Below, one piece after another: positions 21,764 through 33,181 of a stretch of 64,000 nt of DNA. The notes under the pieces were generated by a model, which was not told where the DNA came from, did no database searches, and saw nothing but the letters and a program-made list of their open reading frames with translations. The stretch comes from Malaya genurostris (Eukaryota; Arthropoda; Insecta; Diptera; Culicidae): NCBI RefSeq assembly GCF_030247185.1, contig NC_080571.1, forward strand, positions 144,752,091 to 144,816,090. The letters are read 5' to 3'. Each line of letters begins with the position of its first letter. Position 1 is the stretch's first letter. The position numbers and the translations under genes were made by a program.

Positions 21764-22028
21764 CATTGAAGTAAATGCACACGTTTAATGTCCAGCTGCA
21801 TTTGCTCCTTAAGCAAACCTTCAAGTTCTCGTATCGAAGGTCGAATTTTGCACTCCCTGAAGTCAACAACAATTGTATTCTTTCGTATCGGCGGTAGCTT
21901 TTGTTCGTTTGGTTCACTCATTTTCGAGGTCTATTGTTCACTACACAATACTGTACTTGGTTTCTTCTGTTTCCAACGTAAGCGGTTTTGTTTAATCGAC
22001 TGACTTGGATGAGATGTAAAACCGAACT
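21764..22028 (-). pseudogene. Half-LINE 5' fragment (unit 2)
   Basis: Contains the 5' UTR and first 50 or so codons of the ORF1 described at 11735, cut by the duplication junction. The target duplication AGTACCCTGGGTT remains at 22029-22041. Confidence 0.85.
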
Positions 22029-22361
22029 CAGTACCCTGGGTTGATTTAATTCGAATCGTGTTTGGGCCAATTGAATCGTTTAGAGAGTCCTTCTAAGGTA
22101 TAGCATAGAAAATGCCGAAAAAAAAACAGAAAACCTCCTTCTAATATGAATGGAACTGTTAAAAAAGTAGAGAGCCGAACAGTTTTGGTTTTTGAGTTAA
22201 CAGTGTTAATTTGAAGTGGCAGCACGCCTCAACCTCTGAATAAGATTTCAGTGCATTGTAACAGCAATAATTATATCTACCATGAAGATAAGATTCACAT
22301 TTCTTGAGTTTAAGGAAAACAACGAATCATTAAGAATCGTTAATCACTTTCTTTTCTTATA

Positions 22362-23179
22362 CTGCCCATAATTGCATATCAGCCCCTAATGGAAAATCGG
22401 CATGTCGAGAAAAAGACGATTAAAATATTATAGTCGAATTTTTTTATTTGTTGGGCTACTTAATGCTAAATCATGGTATTATTACATGAAATATTGTTAA
22501 TACACCTGTGCTATTTCAATATTGCAACAAATGAAATTATTTAAATTTGCACTGAATGGGACTGATATGCGGGTACTTTGCTTATGGGACAGGTATGAGT
22601 TGATATTTTTTTACATTTTACTGAACAAACCTTCAACTTTTATTGCAATTTCTGAGAGTATATTGAGGACAGATTGCATTCCAGCTAACTCAATATTGGC
22701 GAAAATCGATATGGGGCTGAATTGCGAGTATGTGCAGTATGATTGTTCTATTATTTGACTTCACGGTATTGATACCAAATTTATATATCTGTAAATGGAA
22801 ACCTGTATGCTGTTCACTGCCCATACTTGCATATCAGTCCCATATGGAAAATCTGCATGTCTAGAAAAACACGATTAAAATTTAATTTCCGATTTTTTTG
22901 ATTTATTGTTCAACCTAATGCTAAATCAGGGTATTATTACTTGAAATATCGGTAATACACCTTTACTATTCGAATATTGCAACAAATGAAATGATTGGAC
23001 TGATATGCGAGTATTTTGCATATGGGACAGACATGAGTTGATATTTTTTTCACATTTTACTGAACAAACCCTCAACTTTTATTGCAATTTCTAAGAGTAT
23101 ACTGAGTATAGATTTCATTACTCAAGCTAATTTAAAATTGATGAAAATCGATATGGGACTGATATGCGAGTATGGGCAG
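22362..23179. mobile_element. Pair of TIR elements (unit 2)
   Basis: Copies of 13146-13521 (here 22362-22737) and 13601-13963 (here 22817-23179). Single-base differences only, for example 'ctgaattgcg' for 'ctggattgcg'. Confidence 0.8.
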
Positions 23180-23558
23180 TTCATTTAGCGCCCTAATTTT
23201 GAACATGTTATTCGAAATAAAGAAACACGTAAATCAAGTAGGCTCAGTGAAATTTTTGCACAAATCAGCTCGTTTGGCGCCAAACGGTTTTATTAATAAT
23301 CTAGTATTCATATTTTGCTCTCCAGCTGGCAGCAGCATTGCATAACTCGATACGCGCCAAACAATCATCGGAGATCTAGCATGCATTAAATGGAAAATTT
23401 CCAATTCTAAACGAACCAATACTGTATACTGCACATTTTCAACCAATTGTAGTTTGTAGTAGAATTTTCTGCTGATTTGCTATAGAAAATGCATAGCACC
23501 GACTCAGAATAGATTCGAACTCAACTCGTCACTCTCCATCACGAACGCCTTAATAAAA

Positions 23559-23598
23559 GGTTCTTTTCAGAACCACCATTATTTTATCATAAAGAATT
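23559..23598 (+). promoter_or_regulatory. Orphan histone 3' stem-loop (unit 2)
   Basis: Identical copy of the 14343 stem-loop with the same ATAAAGAATT downstream element. Confidence 0.8.
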
Positions 23599-23606
23599 AT
23601 ACTGCT

Positions 23607-23905
23607 AATATTTAATTGTGTATCTTTGGTTTAGGTGCATCGTTTTGAATTCTAGTATTGAAAAAGGGAAAAGCTTGCACAATTCATACAATTGATCAAT
23701 TTATTGATATTCGGAAGTGTAAAGAAAGAGTGAAAATTTTAATCGTATTCACGACATCTAGTTATGTCTCTGACATTACACACCCGTACGTTTTGCCTTT
23801 CTCATATAGAAAGGTTATGCAATCACTTGAAAAACCGACCAGTGAAAATTGGCCCGGAGGGCAAAGTGTCATATACCATTCGACTCAGTTCATCGAGCTG
23901 AGCAA

Positions 23906-23957
<52 letters not shown>

Positions 23958-25059
23958 TGTATGTGTCAAATAATCTCACTAGGTTTTCTCGGAGATGGCT
24001 GAACCGATTTTGACAAACACGGATTAAAATGAAAGGCCCATACGGAATTCCTGAATTTCATCCGGATCCGACTTTCGGTTGCGGAATTATAGGGTAAAGT
24101 GTGTTCAATATTGTACACCGTCACTTAAACCGGCGAAACAAAACACGTAAAAAATTTTCTTAACTGGTCTCAAAACTACACAAATCGATAGTCATTATCA
24201 GTAGGCAACTAAACAAACCGATTCCGGCTATCCTGGTTCCCGGTATCCAGTTCCGGAAGTACCGGAAATAGTGGTCATATATACCAAAATGGATCTCACT
24301 CACTTTTCTCAGCGATGGTTTGAGCGATTTCCACAAACTTAGATTCAAATGAAAGGACTTCCGGTCCCATACGGAATTCCTGAATTTTATTCTGATCCAA
24401 CTTCCGGTTCCGGAATTATAGGGTAAAGTGTGTTCAATATTGTACACAGTCACTTAAACCGGCGAAACAAAAAACGTAAAAAATTTTCTAAACTGGTCTC
24501 AAAACTACACAAATTGATAGTCATTATCAGTAGGCAACTAAACAAACCGATTCCGGCTATCCTGGTTCCCGGTATCCGGTTCCGGAAGTACCGGAAATAG
24601 TGGTCATATACACAAAAATTAATCTCACTCACTTTTCTCAGCGATGGTTTGAGCGATTCCCACAAACTTAAATTCAAATGAAAGGTCTCGTGGTCCCATA
24701 CGGAATTCCTGAATTTCATCCGGATCCGACTTCCGGTTCCGGAATTATAGGGTAAAGTGTGTTCAATATTGTACACCGTCACTTAAACCGGCGAAACAAA
24801 AAACGTAAAAAATTTTCTAAACTGGTCTCAAAACTTCACAAATCGATAGTCATTATCAGTAGGCAACTGAACAAACCGATTCCGGCTATCCTGTACCGGA
24901 AATAGTGGTCATATATACCAAAATGGATCTCACTCACTTTTCTCAGCAATGGTTTGACCGATTTCCACAAACTTAGATTCAAATGAAAGGTCTCGTGGTC
25001 CCATACGGAATTCCTGAATTTCATCCGGATCCGACTTCCGGTTCCGGAATTATAGGGTA
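23607..25059 (+). repeat. Repeat D fragment and repeat S array (unit 2)
   Basis: D at 23607-23788 (inverted) and S at 23791-25059. Relative to unit 1 it keeps 'ggcccggagggcaaagt' near 23852, the usual sequence of this family, so unit 1 has the deletion. It lacks about 10 bp near 24037. Confidence 0.88.
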
Positions 25060-25455
25060 CCAAGAATGGCTGAAAAACAACGTTCCGAACTTCATCACGT
25101 CCACACAATGGCTCTCGAATTCACCAGATGCGAATCCAATGGATTATTCTCTTTGGGCCATTTTGGAGAGCAAAGTCCGAACTAAAAGATACACCAGTCT
25201 CGAGGCGCTGAAAAAAGTTATTGTCCGCGAGTGGGCCAAAATACCTGCAAGTCACATTCGGCCACACGAAGCAACTCCTTCGCTCTCTCAAGTCATCAAG
25301 TCAAGGCAAAAGGTGGTCATATCGAGAAAAAGTGAATTGATTCTGAATTTTGTGTTATTTTTACACATTTTGTACTTTGAATTAAGTAAAAGTAATTTTC
25401 CAAACTGAATTTATGGCCTTTTTAATTGGTTACACTTCGAGTGCCGGACCCTGTA
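25060..25455 (+). pseudogene. DD37D mariner C-terminal part (unit 2)
   Basis: As 15840-16235, with one replacement (Ala for Val after SLW). TA site at 25454-25455. Confidence 0.85.
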
Positions 25456-26832
25456 TAATATTTCCACTTCTGATCTTCCAAATCTACCCGTTGGTTGTGA
25501 GAAATCGCTATTCTGTGACGACACAAGTCTGTTAGCCACAGGCAGAAATCTAAGAGTGAACTGCAGTCGCCTACAAAGATACCTTAATGTTCTCAGTGAT
25601 TATCTGTCAAAATGGAAAATTAAGCCAAATGCAGCAAAAACCCATTATATTATCTTTCCTCATAACCCAAGAGTTTCTTTTCTTAAACCAAACAATAATC
25701 ACATTAACAAATTAAATGGCTTGGAACTGGCATGGTCAGATCAAGCAAAATACTTAGGTTTAACGTATGACAAAAAACTCACTTTGATGGAACAAATTTT
25801 TTTTTTTTTTATTCAAGAATATAATGTTTAAGGCACACTGCTTAAGCTCTAAGATGCCAAGGGCTTTTACTAATTTTAATTAACGACTAACTTAAAACTA
25901 GGGTTGTATCATTGAGTAATGTCATATTTGGGTCGCAATGGTTGACTTTGGCAGATCCAGCCTTCAGCTGGTGATCGGCAGTGGCCGGTGAATTGAATAT
26001 TTCATGAGAGTCTTCCATATGGCGTTGGTGAATGTTCATGTTGGCCGCATTCTTCGGTCCGTGTGGGTCCGCGGGAAACACCCCCAGGTTACGAATACCC
26101 GGCGGGTGGCCCGCATGCTGTTGGTAAGTTTCCGTGGGCGATGATGGTGTTGTTACAGAAGAAAATGAAAAAAAAAAATAGCGAAGTAAATATTGCGGAA
26201 AACGGAGTAAAAAGGGGATATGGGAATGAAAGATGGATCACATTGAAGGAATCCAGGTAAAGTGTAATAAATATATTAAATGTTTATATTCGCTTAAAAA
26301 CAGAAATTCTAAGGTCTGTCTAAAGAACAGATTATTAATTTATAAACAAATTTTCAGACCAGCCATGCTTTATGCAGTACCAATTTGGTCAAGTTGTTGT
26401 TCCACCAGGAAGAAAACGCTCCAAAGGATTCAGAATAAATTTCTGAAAATGGTTTTGAAGCGTCCTCCCTGGTTTAGTACAAATGAGTTACACAGACTGA
26501 CAAATATAGAACCATTAGATGTAATGTCACATAATATTATAATCTAAATCCGACAATTGAATCGATTCGCTCGCTGTATTAGTTAGTAAGTTAGTATATA
26601 AGTTATAAGTATAAGTTAGTATCCTTTTCCCCATTACACAATACAAGTAGGTTCACAATTTTCCCTACACAAAAATCACAAAATTGCGGAAGCAAATGAT
26701 GTCTTCATGGTAATAACCAAATCATGTATATAATAGGGCTGAAAAGTCATCACTTTTAGGCTGAACACCCAATTTAAATCTTAATATTTTAATTTTAACT
26801 CATATTCCAATAAATAGTTATATAAAAAAAAA
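25456..26832 (+). pseudogene. Jockey J 3' half (unit 2), with retroposed insertion
   Basis: As 16236-17611. The retroposed fragment occupies 25792-26231 between GATGGA duplications. One amino-acid difference in the thumb region (EPLD versus EPLN). Confidence 0.85.
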
Positions 26833-27525
26833 CCTGTTTTAATCCACCTAGTGGTGTAATGATGCCTTTCTCATGTACATATAATATTGTGGTATTCTAT
26901 TCAAAAATATTCTCTTCGAGTTTTGAAAGAAATCAAGAGATTGTTTATGCATAACATACAGAATAAAACAGTGCTTTGATTGCGTAAGCCATCCTTAAGA
27001 AAACGAAATGGGTTCACTATTATATGAACTTTCCGGAATCCGGAACCGGATACCGGAAACCAGGATAACCGGAATCAGTTTGTTTAGTTGCCTACTGATA
27101 ATGACTATCAATTTGTGTAGTTTTGAGACCAGTTTAGAAAATTTTTTACGTGTTTTGTTTCACCGGTTTAAGTGACGGTGTACAATATTGAACACACTTT
27201 ACCCCATAATTCCGGAACCGGAAGTCGTATCCGGATGAAATTCAGGAATTCCATATGGGACCGGAAGACCTTTCATTTGAATCTAAGTATGTGGAAATCG
27301 CTCAAACCATCGCTGAGAAAAGTGAGTGAGATAAATTTTTGTGTATATGACCACTATTTCCGGTACTTCCGGAACCGGATACCGGGAACCAGGATAGCCA
27401 GAATCGGTTTGTTTAGTTGCCTACTAATAATGACTATCGATTTGTGTAGTTTTGAGACCAGTTTAGAAAATTTTTTACGTTTTTTGTTTCGCCGGTTTAA
27501 GTGACGGTGTACAATATTGAACACA
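26833..27525 (-). repeat. Repeat S, inverted portion (unit 2)
   Basis: As 17612-18299 with a small replacement near 26910 ('tattctcttcga' against 'tagtag'). Confidence 0.85.
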
Positions 27526-27531
27526 TTGAAA

Positions 27532-28080
27532 TTCACTCGAGCTTTGTGAGACGGTGCCGAGTCCTGCTGAAACGTCCATGGTCTACCACCGAGATGTTTG
27601 TCTGCCCACGGCTTCAAAGCAACCTCCAGAATACTTTCCCGATAATATGTCGCATTTACCTTGACGCCAGGCTCGATGAAAACGATTGGAGAGCGCCCAT
27701 CTGCGGTTACAGCGGCCCAAACCATTATCTGTTGCGGGTGCTGCCTCCTGGTGGCCAATCGATGACTCAAATTCTCGTATGAACGGTCGGTCAAGTAAAC
27801 CCTATCGTTTTGAGAGTTTATGAATTGCTCAATTGGAAAAATTTTCTCGTCAGAAAATACAATGTTCGGAAATTGACCGCTTTCGGCCAAACGAAGCAAC
27901 TCCTTCACTCTCTCAAGTCATAAAGTCAAGGCAAAAGGTGGTCATATCGAGCAAAAGTGAATTGATTCTGAATTTTGTTTTATTTTTACACATTTTGAAC
28001 TTTGAATTAAATAAAAGTAATTTTCCAAACTGAATTTATGGCCTTTTTAATTGGTTACACTTCGAGTGCCGGACCCTGTA
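27532..28080 (-). pseudogene. DD37D mariner catalytic part (unit 2)
   Basis: The 27908-27354 frame is identical to unit 1 across the transposase portion. Carries the same inversion breakpoint, so the inversion predates the duplication. Confidence 0.85.
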
Positions 28081-30466
28081 CAAGATTGGGGCTACGCTCG
28101 AACCCTGCGGAACACCTGCTCGGGTAGCAATTCAGATTTACAATTCTGATAGCTAACTTGAAACTGATTGTACTTATTTGAATAAGTTTGAATCATTTCA
28201 ATCAAATAAATAGGAAACGGGAAATCAGACATTTTTGCTATTAAACCTATGTACCAAACACTGTCGAATGCTTTTTTTATTTCCAGAAGAGCAACTCCAG
28301 TGGATAGCCCAGAAGATTTATTTGCTTTTTATCATGTTCGTTACTCTTACAAGTTGATTAGTAGTTGACTGTTCATGACGAAATCCAAACTTCTCTGGTA
28401 GAAAAATTGAATTCTCATTTATATGAGACACCATTCTCAACATGATAATTTTTTCAAAAAGTTTACTAATAGAAGAAAGTAAACTAATTGGTCGATAACT
28501 TCACGCTTGCTGGCTTTTTATCAGGTTTAAGGATAGGAATTACTTCAGAGTTGTTCCTTCTTTTTGGAAATAAACTAATGAAAAACACTTGTTGATAATT
28601 TTAACAAAGAGTATCAAGGCAACATTGGGAAGATTTTTAAAAAGAATTTAAAAAATTCCATCATTACCAGGAGCTTTCATGCTTTTAAGTTTCCTAATAG
28701 TTGACTTAATTTTATCAAAATTCGTCTCAATCATGTTATATTGTAATAATACTTGAGATCATATTTCAGTGAAACTTCATTTTCAATATGACTCACAACG
28801 TTCAAATTAAAATTGCGGACACTCTCGAACTGCTGAGCAAGTTTTTGAGCTTTTTCGCCATTTGTAAGAAGTATTTGATTTCCTTCCTTGAGAGCAGGAA
28901 TTGGTTTCTGAGATTTCTTAAGAACCGTAGAAAGTTTCCAGAAAGGTTTAGAATAAGGTTTAATTTGTTCAACTTCTTTATCGAAATTTTCATTTCGCAA
29001 GAGAATAAATCTATGTTTAATGTTTAATGTCTTTTTAGAAATCCCTTACTATGTTTTTCATATACGGGTCACGAGAGCGTTGATATTGTCGTCGACGAAC
29101 ATTCTTCAACCGAATGAGCAGTTGAAGATTGTTATCGATGATATGAAAATTTAATTTTGTTTGGGAACTGAAAGATTTCGATAATGTTATAATTCAAATT
29201 ATGTATTGCTGTGTCGATGTCAATTTCTAAAATAATTTCATGGTGCACATGATTTTCAATGTGAGATCTGTAATCCAACCAATTTGCTCTATGAAAGTTT
29301 AATATAGAACTAATTGGATTAATTATAGCTTCGTTGGAAAGTCTGAATGTTACAGAAAGATGATCTGAGTCAAAGTCAGCATGTATAATCGATTCACTAC
29401 AAATGTGACTTTGATCGGTTAGAACCAGATCAATTTTAGAGGGATTTTTCACGGAAGAGAAACAAGTCGGATTACTGGGATGAAGAACTGTGAAGTAACC
29501 AGCTGAGAGTTGATTATGAAGTATTTTACCATGACTATTATTTTGCCTACAATTCCACTGGACATGCTTAACATTCAGGTCCCCTATTACGAAAAATTTC
29601 GGTCGATATCTTGTAAGTTTTTGCAAATCGCCTTTAAAGAATACGCAAATATGCTCCAGCTATGAAATAAATTTCATGATTAGTTTCAACTTCGATTCCC
29701 AAACTTTCAATTACTTTAGTATTGAAAGAAGTTAAAATTCGATGTTTAATCTGCCGTCGGACAAAAATGGTAATTCTACCACCCATTCCTGTTTTAACTT
29801 TAGTATTGAAAGAAGTTAAAATTCAATGTTTAATTTGCCGCGGACAAAAATGGAAACTCCACCACCTATTCCAGTTTCAACCTGTCAAATCGATGAACCA
29901 CATAACGGTAGATGTCTACCTGTTACGCTAGTGTAGCTGCCATTAGAAGAAGATGACTTGGCCGATCTACCCATTTATAAATTGTTTTTGTTAGAAGACG
30001 AACTGGAAGGCGTTCCTGTGTTTTGTTTGTTTACATTAGAAGAATTAAGTTGTCTACCTGTTACCATTAGAAGAAGATGATGACGAGGTCGATCTATCTG
30101 TCAATAAATTGTTTTTGTTAGAAGACGAATTGGAAGGCGTACCAATTTTTTTTTACATTCGAAGAAGTAAGTGCCTTAGAAGAATTTGGCTTGGCATTTG
30201 TATAGTTTTTTTTTTCAGGAATGTCCTGTAAATTTGAGGTCGTTAATTTGACCTTTTATCTAAGCGAACGAGCGTTTAAATTTTCTTCCTGACAGAACAT
30301 TTCGAATAATTGGATTTATGGCTCCATCATAATTAGAACATAAATATTTATCAGTGGTTTCATTCATTGGACAGACGTCTATCGAATGCGATTTACCACA
30401 ATTCAAACACCGTATATCCATATGACAGTTTGTGGTGGCTTGACCATGGCTTGACAACGACGACAG
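28081..30466 (-). pseudogene. Jockey J 5' part (unit 2)
   Basis: As 18855-21205 but about 38 bp longer at its 5' end. That extra stretch extends the ORF1 zinc-knuckle frame (30652-30260), adding 'SHGQATTNC' before 'CLNCGKSHSIDVC', so two consecutive knuckles are seen. Endonuclease frame at 29626-29132 (Asn to His at one position). Confidence 0.87.
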
Positions 30467-30575
30467 TGAAAAACCTGTTTGATTTAACCCATGACAGTCA
30501 TTCTTTGTCATTAGTTGAACGTGTTCAGACGTGTTTTCGTTCTCTCGCGTTTGTTCGTTCGTTTGTTGAGTTTTA

Positions 30576-31721
30576 ATGGCGAAACGTAGACGCCGCTCGG
30601 GAGGCTCAAAAGCTAGTCCCAAGGCGAATCCTAAGCGTAACAAAAATAACACACCCAGTCCGCGTGTGGTTATTCAAACCCAGAACCAGAATCAATCCAC
30701 AATTGGTGATATGATGTCAGTGCACTCCGCTCGTTCGGAAATAAGAAGCAACCGTACCGCAACCAACGTAAGCGATGTCAACGGATTCGGTGGCCCTCGA
30801 TGAACTGCCCGAAGAAGAAGAAGCTAAAGTGAAACTTCCACCGCTGATGGTGAAATCAGTCCCGCTCGCAACGTTACAGCGTGAACTGATTCGAAATGGA
30901 ATTCAAGCCGAATTCAATCTGTGTGGTATCGGCATCAAAGTGATGTTGCATACCAAATCCGAGTACGTGAAGGCTAAGAATTATCTCGATCGTGCTGGCG
31001 CAGAGTATTTCTCGCACGATTTGGCAACGGAAAAGCCATTCAAAGCAGTGGTACGTGGTTTACCGCTGATGAGCGGTAATGACATCGCATCGGAGCTGGC
31101 CGAACGATACAAGCTCCAACCGTTTGCTGTTCTCCCGTTGACTAGAAAGGATGTCACCAACAAATATCGCGATTGTTTGTACCTTGTGCATTTTAAAATG
31201 GTACAGTGACTCTGAACGCTTTGAAAACCGTTAGATCCATCAGCAGTATGATTGTGAGCTGGGAACCGTACCGTGGGACAAACCGTGACGTCACCCAGTG
31301 TATGCGCTGTCTGAACTTCGGACACGGTACACGCAACTGCCATCTTCAACCGAGATGCAACAACTGCGGTCAGGTGCATTTAACGTCTAGCTGCCCTGCA
31401 GAAGGAGACGCCGTATTGAAATGTATCCATTGCGGTGAAGGTCATCGGTCTACCGACAAGCAGTGTCGCAAGAGGGATGAGTACAAGCAAATACGGAAAC
31501 GTGCATCGCAGAATCATCAGCCTGGAAGAAAACCCAACAAGGGTCCGGTTTTCAATAACGTCGATTTTCTTTTGCTGGCGTCAAATCGGGAGAACGGCGC
31601 AGGAACTTCCTCCACACCATGCATCTGCCGCCGCAGCCAAATCCCACGGTTCTCTGGTCATCGTTGTTGGCAGGATCCGGAATGCCACTTGCTGGAGCGA
31701 ACGGTCAACCAGCTCAGGTGA
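30576..31721 (+). pseudogene. J2 ORF1 (Gag-like, three zinc knuckles)
   Basis: Basic N-terminus, Gln-rich linker, a PRE/RRM-like globular region ('PFKAVVRGLPLMSGND' to 'YLVHFK'), then three CCHC knuckles: 'CMRCLNFGHGTRNC', 'CNNCGQVHLTSSC' and 'CIHCGEGHRSTDKQC'. It packages LINE RNA and aids strand exchange. Frameshifts lie near 30797 (2 bp missing relative to unit 1) and near 31200. Confidence 0.87.
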
Positions 31722-31876
31722 GTCCCCATTTAAATACCCCTCATTTGGACCAAAATCTTCCGCCAAATTTACCACCGAACAACTCTTGCCGATCTGCGCA
31801 GAGATGTGCAACAAAATGCTAAAATGTCAAACAAGATTTCACCAGATTTGTGTGTTAGGGCAATTCATCATAAAAT

Positions 31877-32728
31877 ATGCCTGTTAACCCGTTAAATGTT
31901 GTTTTATGGAACGCCCGCGGTTTGTCGCGGAAACACGTTGAGTTGTGTGATCTCTTGGAGCAACAATCAACAGATATCGTAGCTATCACAGAAAAGCATT
32001 TAAAACCCGGAAATAATTTGTATCTTCCTGGGTTTAACATAGTTAGGCTGGATCGAACCCACTCGGGCGGAGAAGGTGTTGCTCTAGCCATCAGGAAAAC
32101 TATTAAATATACCTTTCAACCACACTATCGAACATCTGTTATCGAAGCCGTCGGTATCGAGGTGTCTTCCGATACTGGAACAATTATTATTATTACCGCT
32201 TATTGTCCGACACAGTGTTATGACGGCAATGGGATGGCAAGGAAGTTTAAAAATGATCTTGCGAAGCTAAACAGAACCGACAATAAGTTCATCTTGGCTT
32301 GCGATTTAAACGCGAAACACGAGACATGGCGAAATATCCGTAGGAATAAAAATGGGTGTCTTCTTTTCGAGGATCTACAGCTGGGATATTACACTATCCA
32401 CGCTCCGTATCAGCCGACATATCTTTCGCCTGCCGGCATCTCGTTCACCTTGGACATAGTTCTGTCGAACTTCGACTTGCTGAGCCAACCAGTTACAATA
32501 AACGATCTCAGCTCTGATCATTTTCCGGTTTCATTTAAAATCGGTGGTGATATTCAGCGCGGTGAACCGCAATACAGAAAAAACTACCACGATGTCAACT
32601 GGGTGGAATTTGCCCGGATTGTTGATCGACATATCGATGCAACCAAAGCTTTGAATTCCACTGACGATATAGATGAAGCTTTATCCGAGCTAAGAAAAAT
32701 GTACAATCTCAGAATATCCTTTAATTAG
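31877..32728 (+). CDS. J2 ORF2, endonuclease portion
   Basis: 283 codons from ATG: 'VVLWNARGL' (Asn), 'AITEKHL' (catalytic Glu), 'ILACDLNAKH' (Asp, Asn), 'LSSDHFPVSF' (Asp-His). All landmarks of an APE-type LINE endonuclease are in one frame. Shortly after the domain the frame ends in 'LRISFN', where the reverse transcriptase should begin, and the 3' UTR follows. A free endonuclease could still be made, though expression is unproven. Confidence 0.87.
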   Translation: MPVNPLNVVLWNARGLSRKHVELCDLLEQQSTDIVAITEKHLKPGNNLYLPGFNIVRLDRTHSGGEGVALAIRKTIKYTFQPHYRTSVIEAVGIEVSSDTGTIIIITAYCPTQCYDGNGMARKFKNDLAKLNRTDNKFILACDLNAKHETWRNIRRNKNGCLLFEDLQLGYYTIHAPYQPTYLSPAGISFTLDIVLSNFDLLSQPVTINDLSSDHFPVSFKIGGDIQRGEPQYRKNYHDVNWVEFARIVDRHIDATKALNSTDDIDEALSELRKMYNLRISFN

Positions 32729-32937
32729 TTCGCTATTTTAATATTTGTTAGTAGTTTTATTTTTGTTATAGAAATCAAACTGTCTCTCAGTAAAACTGTT
32801 AAAATGAAATTTAATCAAAATTATTAACTAGTATACTACCGTAAATTAAAAGTAACATTACTACATCACTTGACATGTAACATCATACAGAAATGTAACC
32901 AAAGAGAAACAATAAATATTTAATGTAAAAAAAAAGA

Positions 32938-33165
32938 AATAGCGTCATTTAAGTTAAAACAGATACTCTGAACGTACGAGACACCGTCAGCACGATGGTA
33001 CCGAAAAGATGGCTGATTTGTACCGTCACTAACACATTCAATTACGAACGGCAATGCGAAAGCGAATGTTGAACACATCTTTATACTAGTATGGCGTCGT
33101 GTGAAAATATACCATGCGAAACAGGGTTGCCATATATACAGGTTAATCTGTATTATTATTATTAT
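32938..33165 (-). repeat. Dispersed repeat E (copy 2)
   Basis: Reverse complement of 2413-2640, including the promoter-like unit. Continues into an ATT tract at 33150-33181. Confidence 0.85.
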
Positions 33166-33181
33166 TATTACTATCATTATT

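Larger units (their letters stand above)
21764..31018. repeat. Tandem segmental duplication, unit 2 (9255 bp)
   Basis: Second copy of 12549-21763; by eye well above 98 percent identical apart from a few indels. Continues beyond 31018 into the intact remainder of J2 ORF1, so this end is the original context. Confidence 0.95.
30467..32937 (+). mobile_element. Jockey-type LINE J2 lacking reverse transcriptase
   Basis: 5' UTR (30467-30575), ORF1 (30576-31721, frameshifted), ORF2 endonuclease (31877-32728), then directly a 3' UTR with 'aataaatatttaatgt' and an A tail at 32929-32937. The reverse transcriptase, normally some 600 codons, is missing. 2.47 kb against the 4-5 kb of complete Jockey elements. 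It sits head-to-head with Jockey J and ends in repeat E. Confidence 0.85.
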
